Assembly (NCBI RefSeq): GCF_023898315.1
Contig: NC_064619.1
Span: forward strand, 504,466,594-504,530,593
DNA: 64,000 nucleotides
From: Schistocerca nitens
Lineage: Eukaryota > Arthropoda > Insecta > Orthoptera > Acrididae
Direction of reading: 5' to 3'
Part shown: piece after piece, positions 46,410-58,460 of the stretch
Layout of the letters: the number at the start of each line of letters is the position of its first letter
Position numbering within the stretch: the stretch's first letter is position 1
The notes under the pieces: generated by a model
Database searches by the model: none
Seen by the model: the letters and a program-made list of their open reading frames with translations, nothing else
Told to the model about the DNA's origin: nothing
Program-made: the position numbers and the translations under genes

Positions 46410-49400
46410 GAGGATGGAGTTACATTTATTAAATCCAATATAAAGTTTTGCTGATGGATCTGGTACAAGTATGCCAGTGTCCCTACTGCTTATCAATGAT
46501 GACAGACTTAAGAAAAAGTGGTCAGCTTTTGGCGGATGGTGTAATTCGACCATCGGTTCCATCCTCGGCATCAATAATAGTTCACGTACCAACTGTTTGT
46601 GGGGAAAAGTACCGGCCAGTTGTGGATTAGGGAATTAGAATCTTAAGTGGGTTCAGAAATCAGTACCATTACCTAAACTCCATAACTGTTTTACTTGATT
46701 TTTCAGTGCACAATATTTTGCTGTTCTTGACATGATTCACGTCTATAACCAGGTGCCATTCCCAGAGGAATCTTAGCCTCTCAAAGTTTTTTGCACAGAT
46801 TGGATGCTCCTTCTTTGTATGTATTTGAGTTCCATTTGGGTCAGCTACCAGAGCAGCAGTATCGACCTAGTAGGTTCTACATCTACATCTACATCCATAC
46901 TCCGCAAGCCACTTGACGGTGTGTGGCGGAGGGTACCCTGAATACCTCTATCGGTTATCCCTTCTATTCCAGTTTCGTATTGTTCGTGGAAAGAAGGATT
47001 GTCGGTATGCTTCTGTGTGGGTTCTAATCTCTCTGATTTTATCCTCATGGTCTATTCGCGATATATACGTAGGAGGGAGCAATATACTGCTTGACTCCTC
47101 AGTGAACGTTTATTCTCGAAACTTTAACAAAAGCCCGTACCGAGCTACTGACCGTCTCTCCTGCAGAGTCTTACACTGGGGTTTATCTATCATCTCCGTA
47201 ACGCTTTCGCTATTACTAAATGATCCTGTAACGAAGCGCGCTGCTCTCCGTTGGATCTTCTCTATTTCCTCCATCAACCCCGCCTGATACGGATCACACA
47301 CTGCTGAGCAGTATTCAAGCAGTGGGCGAACAATCGTACTGTAACCTACTTCCTTTGTTCGGATTGCATTTCCTTAGGATTCTTCCAATGAATCTCAGTC
47401 TGGCATCTGCTTTACCGACGATCAACTTTATATGATCATTCCATTTTAGATCACTCCTAATGCGTACTCCCAGATAATTTATGGAATTAACTGCTTCCAG
47501 TTGCTGACCTGCTATTTTGTACCTAAATGATAAGGGATCTATCTTTCTATATATTTGCAGCACATTACACTTGTCTACATTGAGATTCAATTGCCATTCC
47601 CTGCACAATGCGTCAATTCGCTGCAGATCCTCCTGCATTTCGGTACAATTTTCCATTGTTACAACCTGTCGATACACCACAGCATCATCTGCAAAAAGCC
47701 TCAGTGAACTTCCGATGTCATCCACAATGTCATTTATGTATATTGTGAATAGCAACGGTCCTATGACACTCCCCTGCGGCACACCTGAAATCAGTCTTAA
47801 CTTCGGAAGACTTCTCTCCATTGAGAATGACATGCAGCGTTCTGTTCTCTAGGAACTCCTCAATCCAATCACACAATCGGTCCGATAGTCCATATGCTCT
47901 TATTTTGTTCATTAAACGACTGTGGGGAACTGAATCGAACGCCTTGCGGAAGTCAAGAAACACGGCATCTACCTGTGAACCCGTGTCTATGGCCCTCTGA
48001 GTCTCATGGACGAATAGCGCGAGCTGGGTTTCACACGACCGTCTTGTCGAAACCCATGCTGATTCCTACAGAGTAGATTTCTAGTCTCCAGAAAAGTCAT
48101 TATATTCGAACATAACACGTGTTCAAAATTCTACAACTGATCGACGTTAGAGATATAGGTCTATAGTTTTGCACATCTGTTCGACGTCCCTTCTTGAAAA
48201 CGGGGATGACCTGTGCCCTTTTCCAATCTTTTGGAACGCTACGCTGTTCTAGAGACCTACGGTTCACAGATGCAAGAAGGGGGGCAAGTTCCTTCGCGTA
48301 CTCTGTGTAAAATCGAACTGTCTCCAGGAAGTTGGCTGACTGTAAAACCTGCTAACATTAAAATCGCCCAAAATGAGATCTCGTTCTTTGGTCATCCTGT
48401 ATGAGAGTGGACCATGATCCAATTCAGGCTATTCATCTGTTCCCCAGGCCCAAGGATAAAAAGGACATAGCTGGATTTTAGGAGTTATCTTATATTCATG
48501 CCCAACTTTGCGCAACTGACTAGTCCCCTTAACTAACTGCACTGGAAGGGTAAGCATTTTGGGTGAGTGATACGAGCTAGATGTGCTAGCCATTTTATTT
48601 GGATTGAAACGATTCAAGTTTCATCTTGAACATAAGCCATTTTACTGACAACCAGGCCTTAACAAGTGTGCTAGCTAGGCAATGGAAGATGGTGAGAATA
48701 GCAAGGTGGGCTGGTAGATATCGGCCTTCAGTTTTAATGTCCAATGCATAAGGAGTATTCATAACCGCATGGCTGATAAGCTTAGTTGAACGTTTGTGTT
48801 TTTTATATGTGGCAGGAGAACTCCTGGAAGGCGAGGAAGAAGCACCTTGTGTGGGGGCAGTCCTCCAAGAGATTCCAGGGCTGTTCAGAGGGATTGCCAA
48901 GAAACAGGACGCTGATTCTCGATTTTGGAGAAAAAACAACAGCATAAAGGAGGGAAAGATGTACTGCGGTATTCGTTTAACAAAGGATTGCTGTGCATCT
49001 GTACTTGCTATGATGGGAAGGATAAGATCAGCCTGCCACAGTAGCTGATCCCTCCAGTGTCTGAGTACTTTCATTATCCATTGTGTGGATGGCACCTGAG
49101 GGAATAAATGTCTACGATTTGAAGAAAAAAGGTAAAAGCCTTCAAAATAAGGAGTGAAGTGCACCTGACTTGACCATCGTTAAATGGCGCCATCTGTAAA
49201 TTACTGGGCCAGTGTGAGGAGTGCATGAGAGTAAAACCCAACATTTAGGCAGGGAAGCTTAGCTCTGATAGGGTGGAGCGCCCTATGGATAAGGTGTTCA
49301 TCGATTACCTAGGTCGCATACCCTGTACTAAAGTAGGTACATGTTACATGTTGTTGGAGAGGGTGAACACCTTTCCCCATTTTGTTGGTCTGCAGTCAAG

Positions 49401-50030
49401 TAGAGCAGGACTACGATTACAGCCATTAAACTCTCTTTGGGACGACAAAAGTTCTATTTAGCCGGCTTTTGTGGCCCATGAATTTAAAAGCCTTTGCCTC
49501 ACCACCACCGTTTCCAATGTAACAATCACCCACTACTTCCAGGGCACGTGAACTGCAGTTTTAAGTCTCTCTTGATTATCTACCAAGACAGTCAGAGTGG
49601 AATGAGTCGACTGGGTGGCTTAAGATTGCCCTTAATACTGCGTGGCATGAAGCAAGTAGGACAGCTCCCTCGAAACCTTTGTTCATATTCCTTGGTAACT
49701 CACCCCTTTCAAACCTCTGGTCGATTAATAACTTTCTTCCTGAAAAGAAGGATTCTAAAGTCATGAATAGTTGGGAATCTGCAAGAAATAAAATCATTCT
49801 CACACACTCAGACTGCCCACTATAACAAGAGTAGGCACCCGACTTCGTTACTGATGGGAGATCAAGTTTATTTGAAGAAATTTGTGCCCAAAGCAAGGGG
49901 GGCAGAAGCTCACTTCAAAGCTGTTACCACCGTTTGTGGGACCATACAAAAGGTCCAACCCACTTCCACAGTGAGCTTCCCTGTCCAGGGCACATCTGTC
50001 GTTTAATATAGTCAACTGAAGGTCATCACT
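46410..50030 (+). pseudogene. Second gypsy-like pol, heavily decayed and split by a LINE
   Basis: Blocks on the plus strand in order: 'LLADGVIRPSVPSSASIIVH' and 'EKYRPVVD' (RT start, 46448-46630); 'FAVLDMIHVYNQ' and 'PFGSATRAAV' (RT, 46720-46860); LINE insert; 'LTVKPANIKIAQNEISFFGH' (48335-48400) and 'FPRPKDKKDIAGF' (RT connection); 'ARQWKMVRIARWAGRY' (RNase H end, about 48685); 'RPMDKVFIDYLGRIPCTK' (integrase with its first Asp, 49276-49330); and 'WLKIALNTAWHEASRTAPSK' (integrase end, about 49610-49680). Frames change often. The YxDD block of RT is missing across the LINE junction. It is not the same family as the 33.6-kb element. Confidence 0.75.
46877..48324 (-). mobile_element. Jockey/CR1-like LINE, antisense, inside the decayed gypsy pol
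   Basis: Minus-strand frames encode 'DFRKAFDSVPHSRLMNKI' (47730-47963), 'GVPQGSVIGPLLFTIYINDI' and the catalytic 'FADDAVVY' (47315-47833), then 'VGKADARLRFIGRILR'. The C-terminal 'KIQRRAARFVTGSFSNSESV' lies at 47110-47301. The 3' end is a (TGTAGA)n-type tail, seen on the plus strand as 'tctacatctacatctacatc' at 46877-46896. The 5' part of RT and the endonuclease are truncated near 48324. Frame changes make it inactive. Confidence 0.85.
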
Positions 50031-52635
50031 GGCGACCAGTATGCGGGAGAAGTCTCTCACAATTTGCCACTCCCGCTGGTTCCAGCTTAAGGGAGCAACA
50101 AATGGGGCGTGTGCACGCATCTTCCTTGGTGCTCACTTATGCCTCTTTCCCATTGCTAGGAAAGTGGAGGACTACGGCCTGTTAGGGCGTGCTGGAGCAG
50201 GGTTGTGTGTGGCAAGCAGGTATGAAATACTTGCTGGCAGTAGAGTGAAGAACTGGATCTCCGCTTTTACCTAGGATTTGTGAGCCCTCTGTTCCGCCAA
50301 ACATATCTGGAAGGCGGTGGCCAAGATTGTGGCACCGTGCCAGTTGTTTAACTGTCAGCTACTCGACTGTTGGAGAAACCATTGCACACCTATATTTTGG
50401 ACTTCCTGATAAGCCCCTTCCTTAAAAGGGCAGCAGTTTTCTTCTTAATTGACCTACGACGCACAGCATACTGATTTCTTTCGTACCTAACCGGTGGTGG
50501 TTACTCTGATATTCTTTGTATTTTCGTACTAGGATGTGCTTAGCTCATATTATGGACATGTATTCGAGGTTGGTGGCGAATGTGGATTGTAATTTGGATT
50601 TTGATTCCTGTTTACCACGTTACTGGGCAGTGTGACTTGGTTGGCTGTGTATGGGAGCCGCATTTACTCTTAAAAAATTTCTGTGAGCTACTTATCTGAG
50701 CTATTACCCATTCAGTGCTTGTCAGCCTTGTTTTATTTACTATCTTGTATTTTATTAGAATAGTGTTCAGTTTTGCTTACGTGTGCGTGTTATGCAGCAG
50801 ATTAGCCATTATTTAATGCCTTGTATTTTGAAATTAAGAGCGGATCCGAGAAGAGACGTCACTTTATGCTTTAGCTGGTTTGTGGCTTTCAACAGATCAT
50901 TATTTAGTAAAGTAAATTCCTCATACATCTCAGGAAAAGACAGTCATTTTTAAGACATTTGGCCAGCAGATTCTAGTATATCCGTATTACTTGTTATCAG
51001 CTGTCTGCTGAAGCAGCTCCCTATCTGAAAATTATACTGTGTTTTGTTTGTCTACTTTTTGTACTCAGCATACTTAGCTAATTCTTTCTGTACATTTGAT
51101 TGGCTACTGCCGTTGTTCGCTTGCCTGCAATCTTCTGAGATTAAGTGCTAGCCTTAGTTGCCTTTCTATATTTCACTTGTACGTATATGTTACTGCGAAG
51201 TAGTCTTTACATCTATAAATAGTTTTCATTACGATTTATATGTTCTAGGCTACTTACCGTGAATTTCTTAACGCACTTGACGGCTTGTACCTAGTATTTG
51301 ATGGGCCATTGTGCCATAAAGCTCACCGTGTTTATAAACCTGATATCCTGCCGGCCCGCGGAGGTGTGTTTGGACGTATGCTTAAGATCCCTTATTATAA
51401 TTACGAATGGATATCTTGTTATCTTATCCAAATTTCGTGTAAACCATGAAGCGTCTTCGCCCGTTGTAAAACTTGTTTTCAATGCCGCCGATCGTTGGCT
51501 CTGTTAACATGCAATTGTCTGAAATTCTATTAAAAATTCTTGCTTAGTGTCATTGAGCCATGTGCGGCTCGTGTTCATGCCGTTTATTGCTTGGTATTTT
51601 GTCATTGCGGTTATGACATCTCGTTTCTGATATGATTTACTGGCGTCACTAAGTTGCTGGCTTGATTGCCCATGAGTGGCAGCAGCAGCGCTTATCGACA
51701 CGAGTACTGTTGTACTGTCTTTGGAGCGACCGCTAGTATTTCCAGGTGGCGTTGTGTGGAGTGCGGAGTTGCGAAATGGACATAAGGTCGGTTGGAGGCG
51801 CAGCAGCCAGCAGGTCCGTGCAGCGAGAGGGCAAGCGGGGGCCGCTGGTACCTTGCTGGCCGGATTGAGGAGGGGTGGCTGCGAGAGCAACGACTTCGTT
51901 GCACACCGTACCCTGGACGTTTATGTCGAGTGAAGAGTTAACTACTAATGCAACCTCGACTATTCGGAGATCTCGCCTTTGGTCGGCGGGTTGTTGCTCC
52001 CAGAGCCACTGAGCCTGGCGGCAACAAGTGAAGTGTTTCGAGGCGGTGAAATTTTGCAGCCGTCTTTCTCTATTTGTTATTCCTCATTGAATTTAGTATT
52101 ATTCTTATTAGTGAAGTGCAACCAGCGGTATTTTCTGCCTTTCGGCCGCTAACGCCACAGTTACCTGCCTTGGAGGTTAGCGTACTTTCCGGTAGTGTAC
52201 CTTTCCTCGTCGTGTTGATGCTGTCCGACACGGCGTGCAGCTCAGCAGCCTCTTGTATTGTACTGTGCATATTTTTTTGGAGGTCTGCGTTAGTTCTAGT
52301 GTTTCAGTCGGCCTTGGGTGTTTTCTGAATACGTAGTGCTGTCTATCTCTTCGCCCTTGCGTAAAAATATTCCATTGTTGTACCAGTGATCGGACGTTAG
52401 GCGGATTGGATAGTCGGTCGGTCGGCGCTTAAGCTGCCCATAGTTTGAGTTGCCATCCTGTTATATGAGTACAACTCTTGGCTGCCCGTCTCACCTTATG
52501 AGTTACCTTCAAAGGCTGACCCTTTTAACACTTGCTGAGAACCGCTTGTCTTGAATACTTAGTTTTTTATGGAAGTTTTTTTAGGACATTTGTTTTAAAG
52601 GCAGGGGATTTATTTTAAAAGTGACACATGCAGTT
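50031..52635. other. Unassigned stretch downstream of the decayed gypsy pol
   Basis: Frames reach 128 codons (51504-51890, minus) without a domain. The region might include the 3' untranslated part or LTR of the decayed element, but no matching copy lies upstream of 46.4 kb, so I leave it open. A G+C-rich patch runs from about 51660 to 52040. Confidence 0.35.
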
Positions 52636-53110
52636 GTTTCCCTGACTTCTAATTAAGGCCTTTAGCCGTTTGTTATTTGAAGTTGTCTGCGACCTTCAGC
52701 CGAGCAATAATTTCATTTCTTTCATAATAAGACCTTCAGCCGTGTTACAGTAAGTTATCTTTTAAAGCAAGCTTGTTTTAAAAGCAAGGTATTTGTTGAC
52801 ATGTGTGGTATTTGGAATTGTTTTCCTGACTTCTAATTCAGGCCTTCAGCCGTTTGTTATTTGAAATGTTTGTGGCCTTCAGCCGAGTGATAATTTCAAT
52901 CCTTTTATAATACGGCCCTCAGACGTGTTACAGTTTGTTTTAAAACGAAGTATTTACCTAAATATGTACTATTTGGAATTGTTCTTCTGACTTATAAGTC
53001 AGCCGTTTCTGTTTGAGGTTATTGTTGGTGGTCTTCGGCCCTAAAATTGTGGATATTTTTTTCTGTAATAAGGCCTTCAGCCATCATACACTCAACTGTG
53101 TTTATTTTTA
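52636..53110 (+). repeat. Degenerate tandem repeat with 'ccttcagccg' core
   Basis: About three units of 160-184 bp. The landmark 'cctgacttctaatt' occurs at 52641 and 52825, with a diverged form at 52986. Each unit contains one or more 'ccttcagccg' motifs and 'tgttttaaa'. The unit pair at 52641 and 52825 is the clearest. Confidence 0.8.
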
Positions 53111-53625
53111 AGAGATTGTTTTAAAATTTTAATTTCTGTAAATAAAGTTTACGTATTTGTTACGCAACCGAGAGTAACTGATTACGGCCCCATCCACAAT
53201 TGAAACCGTATCCTGCCCTAGCCAGAGAAACCAACTCTCAGGCGTGTTGTTCGTTTGAGATTGATTAGTATAATTAACAAGTATGAGCAAACTCGACATC
53301 CTTCCCATGCCTAATATTTATACCTTGATGGAAGGAGTATACTCTATTGTGGTAAATACTTAATGACTCCGTATACAACGTGACCACAAAAACGCCTTCT
53401 GACTAAATATAAGTAAATGTGACTTCAGATGCCACGTCCTTCTTGTGAAATTCTACTTGATGCGAGAACCCTCCAATCTGAACGAATGTGCTTGTGGTAA
53501 TATCTGAAAGCTAGCTTTTCTCCTTACACCAGACGAAAATGGAAACGTGACACGGAGACACACCCTAAATCACACTTAGCAAGCAATGAAAACAATGAAA
53601 AAATGGAAAATACAGGATGTAATAA
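53111..53625. other. Unassigned stretch
   Basis: The start (53140-53165) contains 'aataaagtttacgtatttgt', which would fit a polyadenylation signal. No gene is seen. Confidence 0.35.
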
Positions 53626-53740
53626 TGACAATATTAGGAGAAAGATAGATTGCTACTCACATTAGACCCCGTGACACTAAGATGCAGATAGGCACAAAAA
53701 ATAGAATGTCATAGGGGCTTCATGGGAAGTAGACAACACA

Positions 53741-53801
<61 letters not shown>

Positions 53802-53984
53802 AGAAGCGCGCACAACCTTACTCGCACACGCTTCGCGACAATCTCTGGCTGCCGAGGCTAATTCCGATAATGGTGTTTCTGGCCGAAAGCTCATTTGTTT
53901 GACAGTCATTTTGCTGTGTGTATCTTCAACTCAGCGTTTCCACTATACAGTGAGTAGCAATCTATCCTTTTAATAATATTGTCA
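53626..53984. mobile_element. MITE with 35-bp inverted ends and an internal (CA)n tract
   Basis: The left end (53626-53660) and right end (53950-53984) are inverted repeats sharing 'tgacaatatta' and 'gatagattgctactcac', with small differences between. The body has a (CA)n microsatellite at 53735-53796. There is no coding capacity, so it would need a transposase supplied in trans. Confidence 0.8.
53735..53796 (+). repeat. (CA)n microsatellite
   Basis: An almost pure CA run of about 30 units with one TA interruption near 53747. The open frames with His-Thr or Cys-Val repeats here are artefacts. Confidence 0.95.
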
Positions 53985-54505
53985 ACGAATAGAATGAAAC
54001 ACATAAATAGATAAAGGCACACAAAATATTTTAGGTGCTGCTGCAGTACTAACAGTAGATATGTGGCCAAGTTTCTCGAATACGTTTCCCAGAATGATTA
54101 TCGAGTACGTTTTCCAGGCTGATTCTTCAAACAATAAACAAATTGAATAGGCTTACTTTCGTGTGTTAGTCGGTCACTGAGCCAAATTTTCAGTCGATCA
54201 TAATGACCAAATGTTAATCAAGTGACATACGACGAGCTGACTCCAACTGTATTAATCGTTATACAGATTAGTACTTGAATACATTACATGCATATTCATC
54301 CCATACGAAATTCATATGCATTGCTCAGATTGTGAACGTTTAGGAAATGGTGAATGAACGGCTCATTGTTGCGCCATATTGTATGCAACGCACTGTACGT
54401 GGACGGCAAACACACAATTTAGGAAAGGCACCTCACGTTCTTTAGAATAAACCAACTATCTATATAATTACAGCCAGTCAAATAGGAACTTTTTCCTAAT
54501 GCGGA
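53985..54505. other. Unassigned stretch
   Basis: A+T-rich, no frames of note and no repeat recognised. Confidence 0.35.
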
Positions 54506-54509
54506 GCCT

Positions 54510-54720
54510 ATCATCTGGACTTCGGGAGGATGACGGTTCAAACCCGCGTCCGACCATCCTGATTTAGGTTTAAGTGATTTCCCTAAATGGCTCAAGGCAA
54601 ATGCAAGTTGGTTCCTTTGCAAGGGCAACGGCAGTTTCCTTCCCCATCCCGGCAACAATCCGAGTTTATGATTCGTTTCCAACCATCTCGTTGTTGACGG
54701 GACTTTAGACTCCAAAACTC
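54510..54720 (+). mobile_element. SINE family 3, sense
   Basis: The B-box-like 'ggttcaaacccg' (54535-54546) is followed by 'tccgaccatcctgatttagg' and 'cctttgcaagggcaacggc'. The closing 'ctcgttgttgacgggacttt' fits the end of this orthopteran SINE type as I recall it. The 5' end is uncertain and no target duplication was found. Confidence 0.7.
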
Positions 54721-54992
54721 CTTGCTCTGGGTTGCCTGAAAGCGCCTTATAGAGACGTCCATGCTCTGAAGTGGAGCTCATTTGCCATGTTCATTATGAG
54801 GTTAGTCAAATGAAAGCTATTGTGAAACAGTTACACGCTGAGCTCCACCCACAATTAGATCAATTAGGTTGGCTGTCGTTCCAACGACTACGGATTCCTA
54901 CTTCTGCCGACATGTATCGTCCAGCGGTCACAAAGTACACACGAAAACCTTTACAGCAATTTAAAAGACGTATAACACGATGTGCTACTTTA

Positions 54993-56066
54993 CAATGAGG
55001 TGACAAAAGTCGGGATGCCTCCCAATATTGAATCTGACCTCAATCTGCGCGGCACAGCGCAGAACCTCGTCGTGGCATGTATCTAACAAGTCATTGGAAG
55101 TCCCTTGCAGAAATATTGAGCCATGGTACCTCTGTAGCCGTCATAATTGCGAAAGCGTTTCCGGTGCAGGAATTTGTGCACAAACTGACCTCTCGATCAT
55201 GTCCCACAGACATTCGAAGGCATTCATATCTGGTGATCTAGGTGGCCAAATCATTTCCTCGAATTACTAATCACGAACAACTGTGCCCCGGGAGCCCATG
55301 AATGACTGGAAATGGTCTTCAGGTAGCTGAACTTAGGCATTTCCAGTCACTGATCGGTTCAGTTGGAATAGAGGATCCAGTCCATTCCATATAGACAAAA
55401 CCCACACCAATATAGAATACCAGTAGCATGCATAGTGCCTTCTTGACAACTTGGGTCCTTAGCTTCATGGGATCTTCGCCACACTCGAAACTCACCAGCA
55501 GCTCTTACCAACTGAAATCGGGACTCATCATGGTTTTCCAGTTGTCTCAGGTCCTATCGATGTGGTCGTGAGGAGGGGAGACATGTTGCAGGCGATGTTG
55601 TACTGCTAGCAAAGGCGCGGTCGTCTCTACCATAGCCCACGTCCCACACTGATTTCTGCGCCTGTTTCACGCAATGTTGCTTGTATGACAGCAGTGACAA
55701 CTCTACACAAACGCCGCTGCTCTCGACCGACTCGACCGATAAGTTAAGGCCATCGGCTACTGAATTGTCCGTGGCATGAGGTAACGTCAGAAGTGCGGTC
55801 CTCGCGGCAAACTCTTGACACTGAGGATCTCGGAATACTGAATTCCCCAACGATTTACGATTTTCAAAATGAAATGTCCTATGCTTCTAGCTCCAGCTAC
55901 CATTCCGCGTCCAAAGTCTGTTACGTCGTGCTCCCACAATCACGTTGGAAACCTTTTTACATGAATCATCTAAGTACAAACGACAGATCCGCCAATGCAC
56001 TTCCCTTTTATGCGATATTTCTGCCGTCTGTAATGTGCATATCGCTATCCCATAGACATCTCAGTG
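54993..56066 (-). mobile_element. Tc1-like element with TA target duplication, antisense
   Basis: The ends read CAATGAGG (54993) and CTCAGTG (56066) with TA on both sides (54991-54992 and 56067-56068), the hallmark of Tc1/mariner insertion. The minus strand encodes 'EEMIWPPRSPDMNAFECLWD' (about 55200-55260), the block with the last catalytic acidic residue and the WPxxSPDxN motif, then 'MIERSVCAQIPAPETLSQL' and a stop. The DNA-binding part lies near 55550-55850 with frame changes. At 1074 bp it is somewhat shorter than a usual 1.6-kb Tc1 element, and the transposase is not functional. Confidence 0.85.
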
Positions 56067-56068
56067 TA

Positions 56069-57660
56069 TATTCGAGCCTGGCGGCTGTTAGCCTCTGTTT
56101 GAATTTTGGACGAGTAACGTTTTTCTAGAGTGTCTTGTCGTTTTATTACCCCAAAAGGTTTCCACAGGAAAGGTACATCTCCAGGACAGAGCTCTCACTT
56201 TCTATATAAATCTTAATGGTACTGTGTACATGGGGAGTGGGTTCATCACTCAGTCATGCAGCAGCTTCATTTCATTTTATTATAGCTTATCAGTGATGTC
56301 CGAAGTTTTTTGACTTGTAATCTTCCTTTCATTATGAGCTACGTATTGCTTACAGTACGAAAATAAATAATATTTTTGCTGCAGAAATGTAAATTTTATT
56401 TTGTACTTTTTTGTTACACAGATACAATACTGTGTTTATCATTTCAAGGATGATGTAATTTTGAGATTACATTTCTTTTTGGAAATGTTTGTGTTTAACG
56501 GCCACGTACATTTTTGACGCAACAGTTCAATCTTTTAATGTTGACAAGAAAGAACAATGCACCTTCCGGTTTTGTGACAAAGAATCCTAAAATTTGACCA
56601 TTACTGTGTTAGTAAGTATTGACTCTAGTGTATTTAAATATGTTATGAAATATGTTTGAATAATATTTCTTCTCAGCCTGGAGATATTGATTTCTCGTTA
56701 CTGCCATAATAATTTACTTTCTAAAGCAGCGCAATAAGGATAAAATATATGATAACACGGGGGCTGAATTCTGAACACATGCTTTATTTCAGGCCCTCTT
56801 CTTTCATTACTTTCCTGCTGTTCCACGATAACAACTGGTGGTAATACAAGTGGAGACGTCGTAATTACGTAGGATAGTTTGAGATATTATTCCGTTGCTT
56901 CGTTATCTCACCGAAATTGCAATGTAAAACGTATCCAGTATGGAAATTTTCTCTTAACCGTTAAAGTTTGTAATTAAGTTTTTTTTTTAGATTCAGTTTC
57001 ATTTTTGCTGAATATCTTAACATAGGAAAGGGTTAGTGTCGTCTCATCTTCACGAGTTTAAAAAATGGCAGCGATGTTTAGAGGCAGAATTTTACGTAAT
57101 TACGTCTCCAGGTAGGGTTATAGCACCAATTATAAATGGACTGTTCTAACGATTTATGTCAGCACAATATTTGCTGAAGCATGTCTAGTTACTTCGTTCA
57201 CATTCTATAAGAAGAGTGTGGATGCAGGCTAGGGGTCAATTCTAGTGTCCGATTCCACTCCTCTGCTTTGAGCAATGGCATCATACCTAAGGTAGAGAAG
57301 CTACATAGAGGCAGTTTTTGAAGATATCATATTCGTAAACAAACGAATGCGTCACATAATAAAATGACAGTCACAGCTCACTTGATTAATTACTTAGCCA
57401 CAAATCATATTGAGACGAATTAAAGGCAAGGAAAATAGATATGAACAGAAACAGAGAAGTACACAGGTCCAAAATAAATTAGGATTGTAATTTATGTGAG
57501 TAAGCATAGAGAACCTTTAAATCCATTACAGTATAGCGTATGACGAAGTCATAATACTATGAAATAACTTTAACTTTTAATAATTATTATTAAATCTAAC
57601 GGGACTAGTACACAAGTAATGAAAATTCACAAAAAATCTGGGTCTAACAAATACTGCAAT
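56069..57660. other. Unassigned stretch
   Basis: Strongly A+T-rich, no frames of note and no named repeat. A partial copy of the palindrome described at 57662 ('gggtcaattctagtgtccga') occurs at 57233-57252. Confidence 0.4.
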
Positions 57661-57661
57661 T

Positions 57662-58016
57662 GGGAACTTGAACTGACCTACATAGGTCAATACTAGTTAC
57701 CGATTCCACGCAATCGATGATTCATTAATTAGATAGATTTTTCAGCAGGCGTGTGTACTAAAATTCAGGATAACAGGATTTCTGCACTTGTGATTGCTCT
57801 CTGAACTACCGCAAAAAATCGGTAACTGGAATTGACCTACATAGAAGATCATTTCTAGTTACGGATTCCTATTTTTGTTATAGACTGCAGTAATTTTAGA
57901 GAAATTTTAAAAATGTAGAAATGCTATTACGTTTCAGTGCCTGCAACTCCTGCTAAAGTAATTTACATATGAATCACGGAGCGGTTGGAATCGGTAACTG
58001 GAATTTACCCACGTAG
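57662..58016. repeat. Three spaced palindromic repeats ('ggtaactggaattgacct')
   Basis: Copies lie at 57662-57707, 57819-57869 and 57987-58016, spaced about 160-170 bases. The first and second can fold as hairpins because a half like 'ggtaactggaattgacct' faces 'aggtcaatactagttacc'. The third keeps only the first half clearly. Confidence 0.8.
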
Positions 58017-58344
58017 TTTCATTATCGTTTACAATATTCGTTACTTTTACAGATAGTCGTTAGTTGCGTGTTTGCTTTTCTTTTAGAATTTAGTGTCTCT
58101 GTTTCTGCACATTTCATGCTACTGTTTCGTATTTGTTATCATTTATTTCATTTTCGCTGTATTTCAGTTACATTTTAGTTTCTCTCCGCCCAAAACACCA
58201 ACTTTCCTGCCTTCTCCCTTTAAAATCAATAATTAATAGTAAGGTTATCGCTATTTTATAACAATATGACTTCACCATGCGCTTTGCTGTAATGCAATAC
58301 AAAGGTTCTCTGTTTTTTTTTTCTACTCCCATAAATTACGAGAA
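58017..58344. other. Unassigned A+T-rich stretch
   Basis: No gene or named repeat seen; T-run at 58312-58322. Confidence 0.35.
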
Positions 58345-58460
58345 TGATGATGATGATGATGAGTCACATACTTCTTTACAGAGCGTAGGGGAGCGACGCG
58401 GGAGAACCGCGCCGCCTTACTAGGCAAGGTCCTAGTGGAGGTGGTTTGCCTTCCTCCGAA
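58345..58460. repeat. (GAT)n tract followed by a conserved-looking SINE/LINE fragment
   Basis: 'gatgatgatgatgatgatga' (58345-58364) precedes a G+C-rich block ending 'gtggtttgccttcctccg'. That ending resembles a dispersed insect repeat I recall. The block is sharply more G+C-rich than its surroundings. Confidence 0.5.

Noticed and set aside
53709..53973. Frames with Cys-Val or His-Thr repeats
   Set aside because: They translate a CA microsatellite.
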